This document shows, piece by piece, positions 8,544-19,027 of a DNA stretch of 64,000 bases. Under the pieces are notes generated by a model. The model was not told the DNA's origin, made no database searches, and saw nothing but the letters and a program-made list of their open reading frames with translations. The translations under genes and the position numbers were made by a program. Origin of the DNA: Aeromonas popoffii (GTDB lineage: Bacteria > Pseudomonadota > Gammaproteobacteria > Enterobacterales > Aeromonadaceae); the NCBI RefSeq assembly GCF_000820025.1, contig NZ_CDBI01000014.1:248001-312000 (forward strand), in the 5' to 3' direction. How positions within the stretch are numbered: the stretch's first letter is position 1; each line of letters opens with the position of its first letter.

Positions 8544-9023
8544 ATGGTCAGGGTAAGCGGCAGTGGAAAGGAATTGAAACGAATTTGTTGGCTGATTGTG
8601 GCCGGTCTGCTGAGCGCCTGCTCCCCGGCGCCCGAGTTCACGAACGGCCAGGGCCAGCCGGTGACACTGGCCCAGTTTGCTGGCAAGCCGCTGCTGATCA
8701 ACTACTTCGCCCCCTGGTGCGCCCCCTGCCTGCGCGAGTTGCCACTGCTGGAGGCGCTGGCGCAGGAGGGCTCCCTCACCGTAGTGGCCATTCACTATGA
8801 TCCGGCCATCCCGGCCGAGCTGGCATCACTGGCGAGCCGCTACCGGGTCACCTTGCCACTGCTGATCGCCAATGACACGGCAAGCCTGCCCTTCCCCCGC
8901 CCAACCGGACTGCCCACCAGCTATCTGCTCGATGCAAAGGGCAAGCTGCAACAGACAATCGTCGGCGAGCTCGATGCGCGGCAGATTGCCACCCTCAAGG
9001 AGCAGGCTGCGGCATCTCGCTAG
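8544..9023 (+). CDS. TlpA-like thioredoxin-fold lipoprotein
   Basis: 159 residues. After KRICWLIVAG comes LLSAC, a lipobox, so the protein should be lipidated at Cys26 and anchored to the periplasmic side. The TlpA/ResA-type active site FAPWCAPC follows, then the cis-Pro region TGLPTSYLLD. It is expected to be a periplasmic thiol-disulphide oxidoreductase, perhaps a reductant for cytochrome c maturation or another client; the client is unknown. The gene runs against arsC and bepA and is monocistronic. Confidence 0.82.
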   Translation: MVRVSGSGKELKRICWLIVAGLLSACSPAPEFTNGQGQPVTLAQFAGKPLLINYFAPWCAPCLRELPLLEALAQEGSLTVVAIHYDPAIPAELASLASRYRVTLPLLIANDTASLPFPRPTGLPTSYLLDAKGKLQQTIVGELDARQIATLKEQAAASR

Positions 9024-9096
9024 CCCGGCCCCATCCTGCCCTTTGCCCACACATAACGACAGGATTGGTCTGAACGATGCCCTGGCACCGATGGGT

Positions 9097-9131
9097 AAAG
9101 AAACGGGGTGTCCCATTGCTGGCACACCCCG
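9097..9131 (-). terminator. Intrinsic terminator of bepA
   Basis: CGGGGTGT / ACACCCCG stem with a 12-base loop, read on the minus strand and followed by TTTCTTT, 22 bp past the bepA stop. Confidence 0.65.
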
Positions 9132-9152
9132 CTTCACCGCACCTCTGACTCA

Positions 9153-10607
9153 TCACCCTTTCAGGCTGTCGAGATCTTTCTTCGCCCGCTCCAGCTCGGT
9201 GATGCGCGCCTCCAGCCGGGCCAGCGTCAGCTTGTCGCTGGTGGTGCCACGGGCCACGATCAGCTCGTCGATGGCCGCCTGATAATCCCCGCGCAGGGAG
9301 AGTATCTCGGCCCGCGCCATGTGCAGATCCGTCATCCGCCCCGCCTTGCGATAGGCATCGGTCAGCAGGTTCCAGGCCAGATTGTTCTCCGGGTGCTCGC
9401 GGGCATAGGGGTCAAGAATGGCGATGGATTTCTTGTAGTTGCCGCTCTCGAGGTAGGCGTTACCGAGGTTGACCACCACCACTTCGTTGTCCGGCATGCG
9501 GGTGCGGAACTTCTCCAGCCGGGCGATAGCCTGGGCGCTGCGCCCCTTGGCAAGATCGATGTCGGTGAGGGCATCCACCACGAACAGATCTTCCGGGTGA
9601 CGGCTCGCCAGCTCCTGCATCAGGGCATCGGCCTCGTCGGTACGCTTGAGTTGCAACAGCGCCAGCGCCTTGCCGTAGATGGCCGCATCCTTGAGCGGGT
9701 AATCCCCCTTCTGCAGGCGGTGGTCGAAATAGCTGAGCAGCGCCTGCGGGCTTTCGGTGCCATAGCGCACCTGGATGCGCACCTTGGCCAGCCAGAAGTC
9801 GAGGCTGGGGGGCAAGTCGCGGCGAGCATAGCTGGAGGCGCGGCCACGGGCCTCGGAGATCCGGGTCTCGGGCAGCGGGTGAGTCAGCAGCATCTCGGGT
9901 GGCTTGCTGGCGTAGCGATACTCGGCCGCCAGTTTCTGGAAGAAGTTGGCCATGCCCATAGGATCAAAGCCCGCGTCATACAGGGTCTTCATGCCGATCC
10001 GGTCCGCTTCGTACTCGTTCTCGCGGGTGTAGTTGATGGCCGACTGCATGGAGAGGCCCAGCGTGGTCTGCAGGGCGGCGATACCGGCGGTGGGGTTGAT
10101 CACCGCTAGCGCGATGGAGCCCACCAGCCCGGCCAGGGTCATGGCGGAGGTGCTCGCCTGCGCCTCCATGTAGCGGGCTATGTGGCGCTGGGTCACGTGA
10201 GTGATTTCGTGCGCCAGTACCGAGGCCAGCTCGCTCTCGCTGTCGGCGTAGAGGAAGAGGCCTGTGTGCACCTTGACCCGTCCGCCGAGGAAGGCCGCCG
10301 CGTTGATGCTGGGATCATTGATGAGGAAAAAGGTAAACGGGAAGCGTACCCCATCGGCGTTGGAGAGCAGCCGCTGGCCAAGATCATCTATGTACTGGTT
10401 CAGCACAGGATCATCGATGATCGGCAGGCCAGCCCGGGCGAAACGCATGAAGGCGTTGCCATAGCGCATCTCCTGCTCGATGGGCAGGGCCGCCACCCCG
10501 GCGGTGCCGATATCAGGAAGCTGGTTGCTCGCCTGGGCATGGAAAGTGGCAACCATCAGGGAAGCCAGCAGGGGAAGCGATGCCATCAAAGGGGAAAAGC
10601 GTGCCAC
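9153..10607 (-). CDS. bepA: Periplasmic M48 metalloprotease/chaperone BepA (YfgC)
   Basis: About 484 residues: signal peptide (ARFSPLMASLPLLASLMVATFHAQA), M48 domain with zinc motif HEITH and the downstream ENEYEADRIG glutamate, then a C-terminal TPR region with NLGNAYLESGNYKKSI. BepA helps LptD assembly in the outer membrane and degrades stalled LptD. I place the start at a GTG (10607) because it opens directly into a signal peptide; the frame is open to 10685 but the added residues are polar and would hide the signal sequence. ArsC-like, TusA-like and PerM neighbours echo the E. coli bepA region. Confidence 0.88.
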   Translation of the reverse strand: MARFSPLMASLPLLASLMVATFHAQASNQLPDIGTAGVAALPIEQEMRYGNAFMRFARAGLPIIDDPVLNQYIDDLGQRLLSNADGVRFPFTFFLINDPSINAAAFLGGRVKVHTGLFLYADSESELASVLAHEITHVTQRHIARYMEAQASTSAMTLAGLVGSIALAVINPTAGIAALQTTLGLSMQSAINYTRENEYEADRIGMKTLYDAGFDPMGMANFFQKLAAEYRYASKPPEMLLTHPLPETRISEARGRASSYARRDLPPSLDFWLAKVRIQVRYGTESPQALLSYFDHRLQKGDYPLKDAAIYGKALALLQLKRTDEADALMQELASRHPEDLFVVDALTDIDLAKGRSAQAIARLEKFRTRMPDNEVVVVNLGNAYLESGNYKKSIAILDPYAREHPENNLAWNLLTDAYRKAGRMTDLHMARAEILSLRGDYQAAIDELIVARGTTSDKLTLARLEARITELERAKKDLDSLKG

Positions 10608-10728
10608 GTTATCTCTATCTCCATCAGTAGGGACCTCGGCAGAATACCCTTGCCCCTCTAGGGCTACAAGCGTTGTTTCGTGCACCCATCACGGCCATAA
10701 TAGTCGCCTAACGCCTGCTGGAGCCCTC

Positions 10729-10962
10729 ATGGAACACCTCGATCTGACCCCCTGGCGCTGCCCCGAGCCACTGATCCGGCTCAAGCTCTGGCTAAGGGAA
10801 GCCAAAAGTGGCCAAACGGTGACCATTCGGCTGGCCGATGCTGGCTCCCGGCAGGATATTCCGGCCTACTTGCAACGCCAGGGACACGTCGTCAGGCTGC
10901 GACAGGCGCCGGACAATACGATCTTTTTACAGTTGGTTGTCGGGGCCAAACAGCCATCATGA
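10729..10962 (+). CDS. TusA-family sulfur-carrier-like protein
   Basis: 77 residues with the CPEP motif (Cys11) at the start of the first helix, the hallmark of TusA/SirA proteins, followed by a ferredoxin-like fold. TusA proteins carry persulphide for tRNA 2-thiolation or other sulphur relays. The ATG at 10729 has a GGAG 5 bases upstream; the longer open frame lies inside the divergent bepA promoter. It is followed 25 bp later by perM and is probably co-transcribed. The RCPEP context is slightly different from canonical TusA, so it may be a paralogue rather than the tRNA-modification protein. Confidence 0.8.
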   Translation: MEHLDLTPWRCPEPLIRLKLWLREAKSGQTVTIRLADAGSRQDIPAYLQRQGHVVRLRQAPDNTIFLQLVVGAKQPS

Positions 10963-10987
10963 GCCCCCGTCACGAAAGGATGCTGTC

Positions 10988-12058
10988 ATGTTAGAAGTAC
11001 TAAAGCGCTGGTATCAGACCCGTTTTTCCGACCCGGATGCGGTCGCTCTCTTCCTGTTGCTGGTGTTCAGCTTTGCCATGCTTTGGCTGTTTGGCAGCCT
11101 GCTGACCCCCATACTGGTGGCCATCGTCATGGCCTATCTGCTGGAGTGGCCGGTACTCAGGCTGCAACGGAGCGGCCTCTCCCGCACGCTCGCCACCACG
11201 CTGGTGCTGCTGCTCTTTATCGCGGTGACTGTGATGTCACTGCTGGGCCTGATCCCGACCCTGGTGAGCCAGGGCATCAATCTGATCAAGGAGGCGCCCT
11301 CCATGCTGGCCCATGCCCAAGATTATGTCCGCACCCTGCCAGAGCTCTATCCCGAGTTTATCGACGTCACCCTGGTCGAGACTGTGATTGACAGCATCCG
11401 TCAGCGCATCCTCAGTGGTGGCGAGCATCTGGTGACAGCATCACTGAGTTCGCTGGTCAACGTGGTGGTCCTGCTCATTTACCTCATTCTGGTGCCGCTG
11501 ATGGTGTTCTTCATGCTCAAGGACAAGCAGCTGCTGCTCTCGGGGCTCGCCCGTTTCATGCCGCGCAATCGGGCCCTGGTCAAGCAGGTCGGGACCGAGA
11601 TGAACGGCCAGATCATCAACTATGTGCGGGGCAAAGTGATCGAGATCCTGATCGTCGGGGTGACCTCCTACATTACGTTTGCCATGATGGGCCTGCGCTA
11701 TTCCGCTCTGCTGGCGGTAGCCGTGGGTTTCTCTGTGCTCATTCCCTATATAGGCGCAGCGGTAATGACTGTCCCCGTGGCCATGGTGGCGCTGTTTCAA
11801 TGGGGATTCTCTTCTGAGTTCGTCTGGGTGATGGTGGCCTATCTGGTGATCCAGGCCCTGGATGGTAATCTCTTGGCGCCCCTGCTCTTCTCCGAGGCGG
11901 TCAATCTGCATCCGATAGCCATCATCATTGCCGTGCTGGTGTTTGGCGGCCTGTGGGGGTTCTGGGGGGTCTTCTTCGCCATCCCTCTCGCTACCCTGGT
12001 CAAGGCGGTGATCAATGCCTGGCCCAAGCGCGATGACGCCCTCCAGCCTGACGCCTGA
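10988..12058 (+). CDS. perM: AI-2E/PerM family permease
   Basis: 356-residue polytopic membrane protein of the AI-2E transporter superfamily: paired N-terminal transmembrane helices, a long amphipathic region at about 110-150, FMLKDKQLLLSGL, and the C-terminal block VIQALDGNLLAPLLFSE followed by HPIAIIIAVLVFGGLWGFWGV. The ATG at 10988 follows GAAAGGATG. Function of PerM in this context is not established. It sits next to bepA as in E. coli. The gene end contains a short direct repeat, GACGCCTGACGCCTGACG. Confidence 0.88.
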   Translation: MLEVLKRWYQTRFSDPDAVALFLLLVFSFAMLWLFGSLLTPILVAIVMAYLLEWPVLRLQRSGLSRTLATTLVLLLFIAVTVMSLLGLIPTLVSQGINLIKEAPSMLAHAQDYVRTLPELYPEFIDVTLVETVIDSIRQRILSGGEHLVTASLSSLVNVVVLLIYLILVPLMVFFMLKDKQLLLSGLARFMPRNRALVKQVGTEMNGQIINYVRGKVIEILIVGVTSYITFAMMGLRYSALLAVAVGFSVLIPYIGAAVMTVPVAMVALFQWGFSSEFVWVMVAYLVIQALDGNLLAPLLFSEAVNLHPIAIIIAVLVFGGLWGFWGVFFAIPLATLVKAVINAWPKRDDALQPDA

Positions 12059-12271
12059 CGCCTGACGAGACAGCTTCTCGCACTCCTGGTTCATTCCCAC
12101 AGGGCATCTTTTCGAAGAGGCCCTGTGTCATCTTGACCATGGCCTATCTGGCGCTGTCGGCCCCCTGATAAAGTGCGCGAGTATCCAGCCTCACAGTGCC
12201 AACGCAGCAGGGGGGCACTACGCCGGATTCGGGATCGGGTATATCTGGTAAGTCACCACACCCTCACAAGC

Positions 12272-12298
12272 AAGAAGGGAGCCCATGGCTCCCTTCTT
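12272..12298 (-). terminator. Hairpin after the alpha/beta hydrolase gene
   Basis: A perfect 12-bp stem (AAGAAGGGAGCC / GGCTCCCTTCTT) with a 3-base loop, 27 bp past the hydrolase stop. The T-tract is weak on both strands, so termination is likely but not certain. It also lies downstream of perM on the other strand. Confidence 0.6.
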
Positions 12299-12324
12299 GG
12301 TCAGGCAAAGCTGGCGTATCGGTC

Positions 12325-13125
12325 TCAGCGGTCGGCCAGAAATGCGGCCAGGGCCTGATTGACAAAGGCGGGATTTTCCAACGACGAGATATGACCCGCA
12401 GCCGGGATCTCCTTGAAGGGGCAACCCAGCACCTCGGCCATCAGGTAGCCCTCCAGCACGGGGCGCGCCTTGTCCTCGCAGCCGGTCATCACCAGCGCCG
12501 GTACCGTGATCTCTTCCAGCCAGTCAATGCGATCCTCCCGGGTCACGAAGCTGCGACCGACCGCCACCATGGCGGTAATCTTGTCGGCAGGCCAGGCCGC
12601 CAGCCGCGCCGTGAAATCTGCCAACAAAGCCGCATCGGGCTGATTGGCAAAGAAGAGAGGGGCAACCTGTTCGACGATGGGCGCCGGAATAGTGCCAAGC
12701 TGCTCGATCATCGCGAGCATGCCGAGGTAACGTTCGCAGGTAATCTGGGGCTCGAGGCCAACGAAGCTGTCCATCAGCACCAGACCCTTGATACGGGCCG
12801 GCGCCATGTTGGCCAGCTCTACCCCCCACATGCCGCCAATGGAGAGGCCCACCAGCACGCACTCGTCGATCCCGAGAGCATCGAGCAGGGCCAGGTGATC
12901 CCGCGCCAGGGTCGTCAGGGTGCAAGGACCGTCCGGCAACCGGTCAGAATCACCGTGGCCCCACAGCTCGGGCACGATGCAGCGATACTGGCCCTTGAGC
13001 GCGGCGACTTGCGGCGCCCACATGGCGCTGTCCCACAGGTAACTGTGACCAAACAACAGAACCGGTCCCTGCCCCTCGTCCAGATAGGCCATTTGGCGGC
13101 CCGCTATCTCCATAAATTGCTTCAT
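12325..13125 (-). CDS. Alpha/beta-hydrolase fold protein
   Basis: 266 residues with the oxyanion HGXX-like GHSY at 26, PELWGHGDSDR, the nucleophile elbow GLSIGG (Ser95), an acid residue in TGCEDKARP and the catalytic histidine in AAGHISSLENP. The set is complete, so the enzyme should be active as an esterase, lipase or lactonase; substrate unknown. The start at 13125 has an AGGAG 6 bases upstream; the frame is open beyond this into the end of malK but has no ribosome-binding site there. It is monocistronic, separated from malK by a terminator. Confidence 0.88.
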   Translation of the reverse strand: MKQFMEIAGRQMAYLDEGQGPVLLFGHSYLWDSAMWAPQVAALKGQYRCIVPELWGHGDSDRLPDGPCTLTTLARDHLALLDALGIDECVLVGLSIGGMWGVELANMAPARIKGLVLMDSFVGLEPQITCERYLGMLAMIEQLGTIPAPIVEQVAPLFFANQPDAALLADFTARLAAWPADKITAMVAVGRSFVTREDRIDWLEEITVPALVMTGCEDKARPVLEGYLMAEVLGCPFKEIPAAGHISSLENPAFVNQALAAFLADR

Positions 13126-13239
13126 GTTTTCTCCTGTTGCCAACTGACGGGGCGGCAGTGTAACACGCAGCCCTCGGTAGTCGCGCCTCCCTGGTGCAAG
13201 CTGGGGTGACGCACAGAAAGGGCTCAAAAGGAGAGTTCC

Positions 13240-13365
13240 ATACCCAAGGAAAAGGACAAGCAACGCCCGCGCTTCTCTGAGTACCCCCTCGCCCACTTGC
13301 AGGCGGAGCCGGTCAAGCGACAGGCGTGTGTCAAGCAGGCGGGGATCCCGAACCGCAGGCAATAA
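13240..13365 (+). other. Possible small ORF (41 codons) with an ATA start
   Basis: An AAAAGGAG sequence is followed 7 bases later by ATA and 41 codons of basic, hydrophilic protein (PKEKDKQRPRFSEY...) ending just before the malK terminator. No ATG, GTG or TTG occurs in frame back to the preceding stop at 13207-13209. It could be a real small gene with a rare start codon, a decayed gene, or chance. Confidence 0.3.
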
Positions 13366-13391
13366 AAAGCCGGTCTGACGACCGGCAAAAA
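13364..13391 (-). terminator. Intrinsic terminator of malK
   Basis: GCCGGTC / GACCGGC stem with a 4-base loop, flanked by A5 on both sides in plus-strand terms at the left and right, so on the minus strand it ends in T5. It lies 41 bp past the malK stop. Confidence 0.8.
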
Positions 13392-13426
13392 GGCATTGCA
13401 TACTAAGGAATACCAGCGCAAAAAAA

Positions 13427-14563
<1,137 letters not shown>

Positions 14564-14603
14564 GACGAGCTCCGCTCTGAAATCTGTGCAAATCGTGATA
14601 GCG

Positions 14604-14621
14604 GGGGGAGTCAGCTCCCCC
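14604..14621 (-). promoter_or_regulatory. Hairpin in the malG-malK spacer
   Basis: GGGGGAG / CTCCCCC stem with a TCAG loop, 40 bp upstream of the malK start and without a T-tract. It may adjust the malK level relative to malEFG by attenuation or mRNA-end protection; this is inference. Confidence 0.5.
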
Positions 14622-14633
14622 GGCCATAAACCT

Positions 14634-14819
14634 TTAACCTTTCACGCCGCCGGCGGTGAGGCCACCGACCAACCAACCCTGCGATAGACCAGCAGGAACA
14701 CCTGGGTGCTGGCTGCGTGGCGCCACTTAACCTTTCACGCCACCGGCGGTGAGGCCACCGACCAGCCAACCCTGCGATAGACCATCAGGAACACCTGGGT
14801 GCTGACTGCGTGGCGCCAC
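14634..14819 (-). repeat. Two extra 93-bp copies of the malG 3' end
   Basis: Copies begin at 14634 and 14727 and match the true malG terminus beginning at 14820, giving an exact 93-bp period. Each copy encodes [13 protein letters not shown] plus a TAA stop in the same frame as malG. The copies resemble each other (about 95%) more than they resemble malG beyond the last ~18 codons: the upstream half (GTGGCGCCACGCAGYC...) is not malG sequence. Confidence 0.85.
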
Positions 14820-15710
14820 TTAACCTTTCACTCCGCCGGCGGTGAGGCCGCCGACCAGCCAACGCTGAGCCATCAGGAACACCACTGTAATGGGCAGGCC
14901 CGACAGCACGGCGGCGGCGGCAAAGTCACCCCACAGATAGTTCTGCGGATAGAGGTATTGCTGGGCACCGACCGACAGGGTCAGGTTGTTCACATCCTGC
15001 AGCAGGATGGAGGCCACAGGCACCTCTGTGATGGTGCCGATGAAAGCCAGAATGAACACCACCGCCAGGATGGGCACCGACAGGGGCAACAGGATCAGGC
15101 GAAATGCCTGCCAGGGGGTCGCCCCATCGATGGCCGCCGCCTCCTCCAGTGAGGAGTCGATGGTCTCGAAGTAGCCCTTGATGGTCCACACGTGCAGCGC
15201 TATGCCGCCCATGTAGGCCAGGATCAGGCCACCGTGGGTGTTGAGACCCAGCCAGGGCACATAGTCACCAATCTTGTTGAACAGCGCATAGATAGCCACC
15301 AGCGCCAGCACGGCCGGGAACATCTGGAAAATCAGCATGCCCTGCAGGATGGTGGACTTGCCACGAAAACGCAGGCGGGCAAACGCATAGGCACAGGTGG
15401 TCGACAGCGTCACTATCATCAGGGCCGTGATACCGGCGATCTTGATGGAGTTCCACAGCCAGGTCAGCACGGGGAACGGCGGCGGCGTAATGCTGCCATC
15501 GGCGTTGGTGATGGACATACCCAGCGCCAGCCTCCAGTGATCCAGGGTCGGATTGGAGGGGATGATCTCCCCGACCGAGAAGTTACCGGTACGAAACGAG
15601 ATGGCGATGACCATGATCACCGGGAAGATGATCAGCGCCAGGAAGCCCCACATGACCAGGTGGGTTGCCCACACCCGGTATTTGACTGATTTGGGTTGTA
15701 CGATAGCCAT
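14820..15710 (-). CDS. malG: Maltose ABC transporter permease MalG
   Basis: 296 residues, identical in length to E. coli MalG. Six membrane segments, EAA loop [25 protein letters not shown], and the conserved C-terminal tail GLTAGGVKG, which in MalG reaches into the MalE binding cleft. It pairs with MalF, whose gene ends 12 bp upstream. Its 3' end has been copied twice downstream (see repeat). Confidence 0.94.
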   Translation of the reverse strand: MAIVQPKSVKYRVWATHLVMWGFLALIIFPVIMVIAISFRTGNFSVGEIIPSNPTLDHWRLALGMSITNADGSITPPPFPVLTWLWNSIKIAGITALMIVTLSTTCAYAFARLRFRGKSTILQGMLIFQMFPAVLALVAIYALFNKIGDYVPWLGLNTHGGLILAYMGGIALHVWTIKGYFETIDSSLEEAAAIDGATPWQAFRLILLPLSVPILAVVFILAFIGTITEVPVASILLQDVNNLTLSVGAQQYLYPQNYLWGDFAAAAVLSGLPITVVFLMAQRWLVGGLTAGGVKG

Positions 15711-15722
15711 TGAGAAGCCTCC

Positions 15723-17375
15723 TTAGTGTTGCTTGTCGGCTTTGGACAATTTCAGGTTGAGCAGTGCAAGCGCGCCGACAATGAGGAAGATGGCGGTGGC
15801 AATGGCACTGGCCAGACCGTAGTCCTGACCACCCGAGCCCTGGAACGCGATCCGGTAGGTGTAGTTCACCAACAGATCCGTGGTCCCGGCAGGGGTACTG
15901 GCGCCTATGATGTCCGGAGCCCCGTTGGTCAACAACTGGATAAGTACGAAGTTGTTGAAGTTGAAGGCAAAGGATGCAATCAGCAGCGGTGTAAGCGGCT
16001 TCATCAACAGCGGAACCGTGATCTTGAAGAAGTTCTGCACCGGACCCGCCCCGTCCATGGCGGACGCTTCATAGAGATCTTCCGGAATGGCTTTGAGCAG
16101 GCCCATGCAGAGGATCATCATGTAGGGGTAACCGAGCCAGGTATTGACGATAAGGATCATCACCTTGGCCAGGAAGGGGTTGGTAAACCAGTCAGGCTTG
16201 ATGCCAAACACCGCTTCCAGGAACATGTTGATCTCACCGAAGTTCTGGTTGAACAACCCCTTGAACACCAGGATGGAGATAAACGCCGGAATCGCGTAGG
16301 GCAGAATCAGCATGACCCGATAGAAACCGCGCCCCTTGAGGGACTCCCACTGCACCAGACAGGCCAGCACCATGCCGATGGCCAGGGTGAAAACAACCGA
16401 GCAGGTGGAGAAGATCACGGTCCAGATGAAGATCTGCATGAAGGGACCCTGGATACCCGGGTCTGTCATGATGCGCACGAAGTTTTTCCACCCCACACTC
16501 ACCACAAACCCCGGCGCCATGCCCTTGCCGACAAACTCTCCCCGCTCGTCGATGTATTGATAGAAGCCGGTGTCACCGTTGGGCAGCATCAGCTCGCCGG
16601 TCTGGGTGTTACGCAACAGGTTGCGATCATTGATGACCACACCGGAACTGAGTACGGCGCCATCCATCAGACGCGTGTACTGCTGCTTCTGGGCGGCAAA
16701 CTTGCGCAGGCTGCTCAGGGTCAGGTGGGTACCACCGTCCGGCAGAACCAGATCCAGGTCACTCAGGTGAGAACGATGCTCAACGATGGTGCGGATCGGC
16801 GCGGCCTGGCTGGCGGCTTCGCCAGTGAAGGGCTGCAACTCAACCACTTGTTGGGAGCTCTGCACTCTGCCCTCACGGGACGCCAGCGCACGGGCCTTGT
16901 TGGTCATCAGGGAAACAGGTTGGCTGATAAAGGAGTGATCATCCTGTGTCAGCAGCAGCTGGAACTGGCCATTGTCGCCACCCAGCAGGGTGAAATCGAA
17001 CTCACCGCCCGCCACCTTGTAGCTTTTTTTCAGATGGTAATCCCGCGCCTGCTCGAGGGAGAGCAAGTTGGTTCCAGAATAGTTGGTGAAGGCAATGCCG
17101 ATCGTGTAGACAAGAGGGAAGATGATAAACACAACCATGCCAGCCACACCGGGGAAGATATAGCGGTGGGCATAGGTCTTCTTGTTCATGAAGACATACA
17201 AACCGACGGAAACCACCACCAGAGACAGCAGCGCGAATACCCACTCGCCACTGGCGTACATCAATACGGCTGCGTAGCCGTTGAGGATGGCAACCAGAGC
17301 AGCGATGGTCCACTTAAGCCAAGTGTGCTTATCCTTCGGACCGGCATAGGACTCAACAGAAGGTACTACTTCCAT
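15723..17375 (-). CDS. malF: Maltose ABC transporter permease MalF
   Basis: 550 residues, longer than the 514 of E. coli MalF. It has the MalF architecture: N-terminal helices, a large periplasmic P2 loop (about residues 100-300) that caps MalE, then five membrane segments with EAA loop LYEASAMDGAGPVQNFFKITVPLL. A start at 17375 (MEVVPSVESYAGPKDKHTW) is plausible though the N-terminus is longer than usual. Second gene in the malEFGK line, 75 bp after malE. Confidence 0.92.
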   Translation of the reverse strand: MEVVPSVESYAGPKDKHTWLKWTIAALVAILNGYAAVLMYASGEWVFALLSLVVVSVGLYVFMNKKTYAHRYIFPGVAGMVVFIIFPLVYTIGIAFTNYSGTNLLSLEQARDYHLKKSYKVAGGEFDFTLLGGDNGQFQLLLTQDDHSFISQPVSLMTNKARALASREGRVQSSQQVVELQPFTGEAASQAAPIRTIVEHRSHLSDLDLVLPDGGTHLTLSSLRKFAAQKQQYTRLMDGAVLSSGVVINDRNLLRNTQTGELMLPNGDTGFYQYIDERGEFVGKGMAPGFVVSVGWKNFVRIMTDPGIQGPFMQIFIWTVIFSTCSVVFTLAIGMVLACLVQWESLKGRGFYRVMLILPYAIPAFISILVFKGLFNQNFGEINMFLEAVFGIKPDWFTNPFLAKVMILIVNTWLGYPYMMILCMGLLKAIPEDLYEASAMDGAGPVQNFFKITVPLLMKPLTPLLIASFAFNFNNFVLIQLLTNGAPDIIGASTPAGTTDLLVNYTYRIAFQGSGGQDYGLASAIATAIFLIVGALALLNLKLSKADKQH

Positions 17376-17450
17376 GCCAATTAACCTTTATAACGCCAAG
17401 AGATATTTGAGAGAGTGGGAGGCCATTGCGGCCTCCCGGGTCGTGCGTGC

Positions 17451-18632
17451 TTACTGAACGATACGCTTGGCAGCGGTATCCAGTGCCTCGTCAACACCCT
17501 GACGACCGGAGGTCACGTTCTTGAGGGCGGTTTCCAGGGAAGACCAGAAACGGCTCATCTCGGGAACAGATGGCATCGGCTCGCCGGCCTGGGCGTTTTG
17601 CATGGTGGCCTTGATGTTCGCATCGGATTCCAGGGTTTTCTGGAAGGATTTCAGCGCCACGGCGCCCAGCGGCTTGTCGGCGTTAACCGGTGCCAGACCG
17701 GCATCGGTCAGCAGGTAGTTTTCCAGGAACTCGATGGCCAGATCCTTGTTCGGGCTGGCGGCGTTGATGGTGGCACCCAGTACGCCAACGAAGGCTTTAG
17801 CCGGCTTGCCGTTCAGGGTCGGCAGCGGCGCGACGCCGTAATTGATGCCGCTCTTGTCCAGGTTGCTCCAGGCCCAGGGACCGTTGATCATCATGGCCAC
17901 TTCGCCCTTGTTGAACTTGGCGTCCATCACACCGTAGTCGATGCCTTTTTCCAGATGACCGGACTTGATCATCTCGGAGATGTAGCCCACGCCCAGCTTG
18001 GCACCCGCGTTGTTCACGCCGGTATCTTTCACGTCATAACCGGTAGCGGTTTTCTTGAAGGCGTAACCACCGTTGGCAGCCAGCAGCGGGTAGCTGAAAT
18101 AGGGGGTGTCATAGGCCCACATGATGGCGCGCTTGCCGCTCTTCTTCAGGGTCTCGTCAATTTTGGCGATCTCTTCAAAGGTTTTCGGCGGCTCAGGCAG
18201 CAGATCCTTGTTATAGATCAGGCTGACCGCTTCCATGGCAACCGGATAGCCATAGGTTTTGCCATCCACCGTCATGGCATCCCATGCCAGCTGTTCAAAT
18301 TTGCCTTTGGTCTCAGCGCTCGGCGTCACCGGAACCAGCAAACCGGCTTTGACCCACTCACCGTAACGGTCGTGAGCCCAGAAGAAGATGTCCGGGCCGT
18401 TGCCGGTGGCAGCAGCTTGCTGGAATTTCACTTCCACCTGATCAGGGTGAGCAACCCTCACCTTGATGCCGGTTTCGGCTTCAAATCTCTTGCCAACTTC
18501 GGCCAGACCATTGTATCCCTTGTCACCGTTAATCCAGATGGTCAGTTGACCTTCGTCAATGGCGGCGGTGGCAGAGCAGGCTACGCCCAGAGTAGCCAGA
18601 CCGATCAGGGATGACAGCAATTTCTTTTTCAT
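17451..18632 (-). CDS. malE: Periplasmic maltose/maltodextrin-binding protein MalE
   Basis: 393 residues with a Sec signal peptide ([23 protein letters not shown]), then [32 protein letters not shown] and [20 protein letters not shown], both strongly MalE. It presents maltodextrins to MalFG. First gene of the leftward operon; an AAGGA lies 6-7 bases before the start. MalT control is likely: on the minus strand GGGGGTGACG (plus 18699-18708) matches the MalT box GGGGAKGAGG at 8 of 10, but spacing to a -10 is uncertain. No lamB or malM accompanies the operon here. Confidence 0.94.
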   Translation of the reverse strand: MKKKLLSSLIGLATLGVACSATAAIDEGQLTIWINGDKGYNGLAEVGKRFEAETGIKVRVAHPDQVEVKFQQAAATGNGPDIFFWAHDRYGEWVKAGLLVPVTPSAETKGKFEQLAWDAMTVDGKTYGYPVAMEAVSLIYNKDLLPEPPKTFEEIAKIDETLKKSGKRAIMWAYDTPYFSYPLLAANGGYAFKKTATGYDVKDTGVNNAGAKLGVGYISEMIKSGHLEKGIDYGVMDAKFNKGEVAMMINGPWAWSNLDKSGINYGVAPLPTLNGKPAKAFVGVLGATINAASPNKDLAIEFLENYLLTDAGLAPVNADKPLGAVALKSFQKTLESDANIKATMQNAQAGEPMPSVPEMSRFWSSLETALKNVTSGRQGVDEALDTAAKRIVQ

Positions 18633-18866
18633 GAGCCTTTCCTTGTATTAGTTCCGCGCTGTAAGAGCATTGTGTGCGGGATGAATATTATCCCAAGCCG
18701 TCACCCCCTCACATGACGCAACTCGCATTTTTGAAATGCAATTACGTGTTTTCCTCCAACAAGTTCTGAAAACATTTTCTTATTTCAGGGGGTTATCGCC
18801 ATTTATTGGCATATTCCTCGCCAAAAATGGAAATTAAATTACCAAACAGAAATAAAAAAACACAAT

Positions 18867-18900
18867 TGAAAGGGTTTTCACCTCATTGAAAACCCTTTCA
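18867..18900. promoter_or_regulatory. Perfect 14-bp inverted repeat upstream of malE
   Basis: TGAAAGGGTTTTCA and its exact reverse complement are separated by CCTCAT. It lies 235 bp upstream of malE and 70 bp past the yejK terminator. Without a T-tract directly after it, an operator or a cruciform/mRNA-protecting hairpin is as likely as a second terminator. Confidence 0.6.
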
Positions 18901-18969
18901 TGGTGATTATTCTGTTTAATTTGTTAACAAAGCACCGAGTTGGTTTCGGCAAGCCTTACCCCTTTAAAT

Positions 18970-19003
18970 AAAAAGACACCGCAGCAAAGTGCGGTGTCTT
19001 TTT
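18970..19003 (-). terminator. Intrinsic terminator of yejK
   Basis: AAAAAGACACCGCA / TGCGGTGTCTTTTT perfect 14-bp stem with a 6-base loop, 25 bp past the yejK stop; A/T tracts on both sides. Confidence 0.88.
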
Positions 19004-19027
19004 GCCAAAAATGGTAAGCGGATCACA

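Noticed and set aside
15726-17384. 552-codon open frame antisense to malF
   Set aside because: Gln/Gly/His-rich shadow typical of antisense frames; malF is certain.
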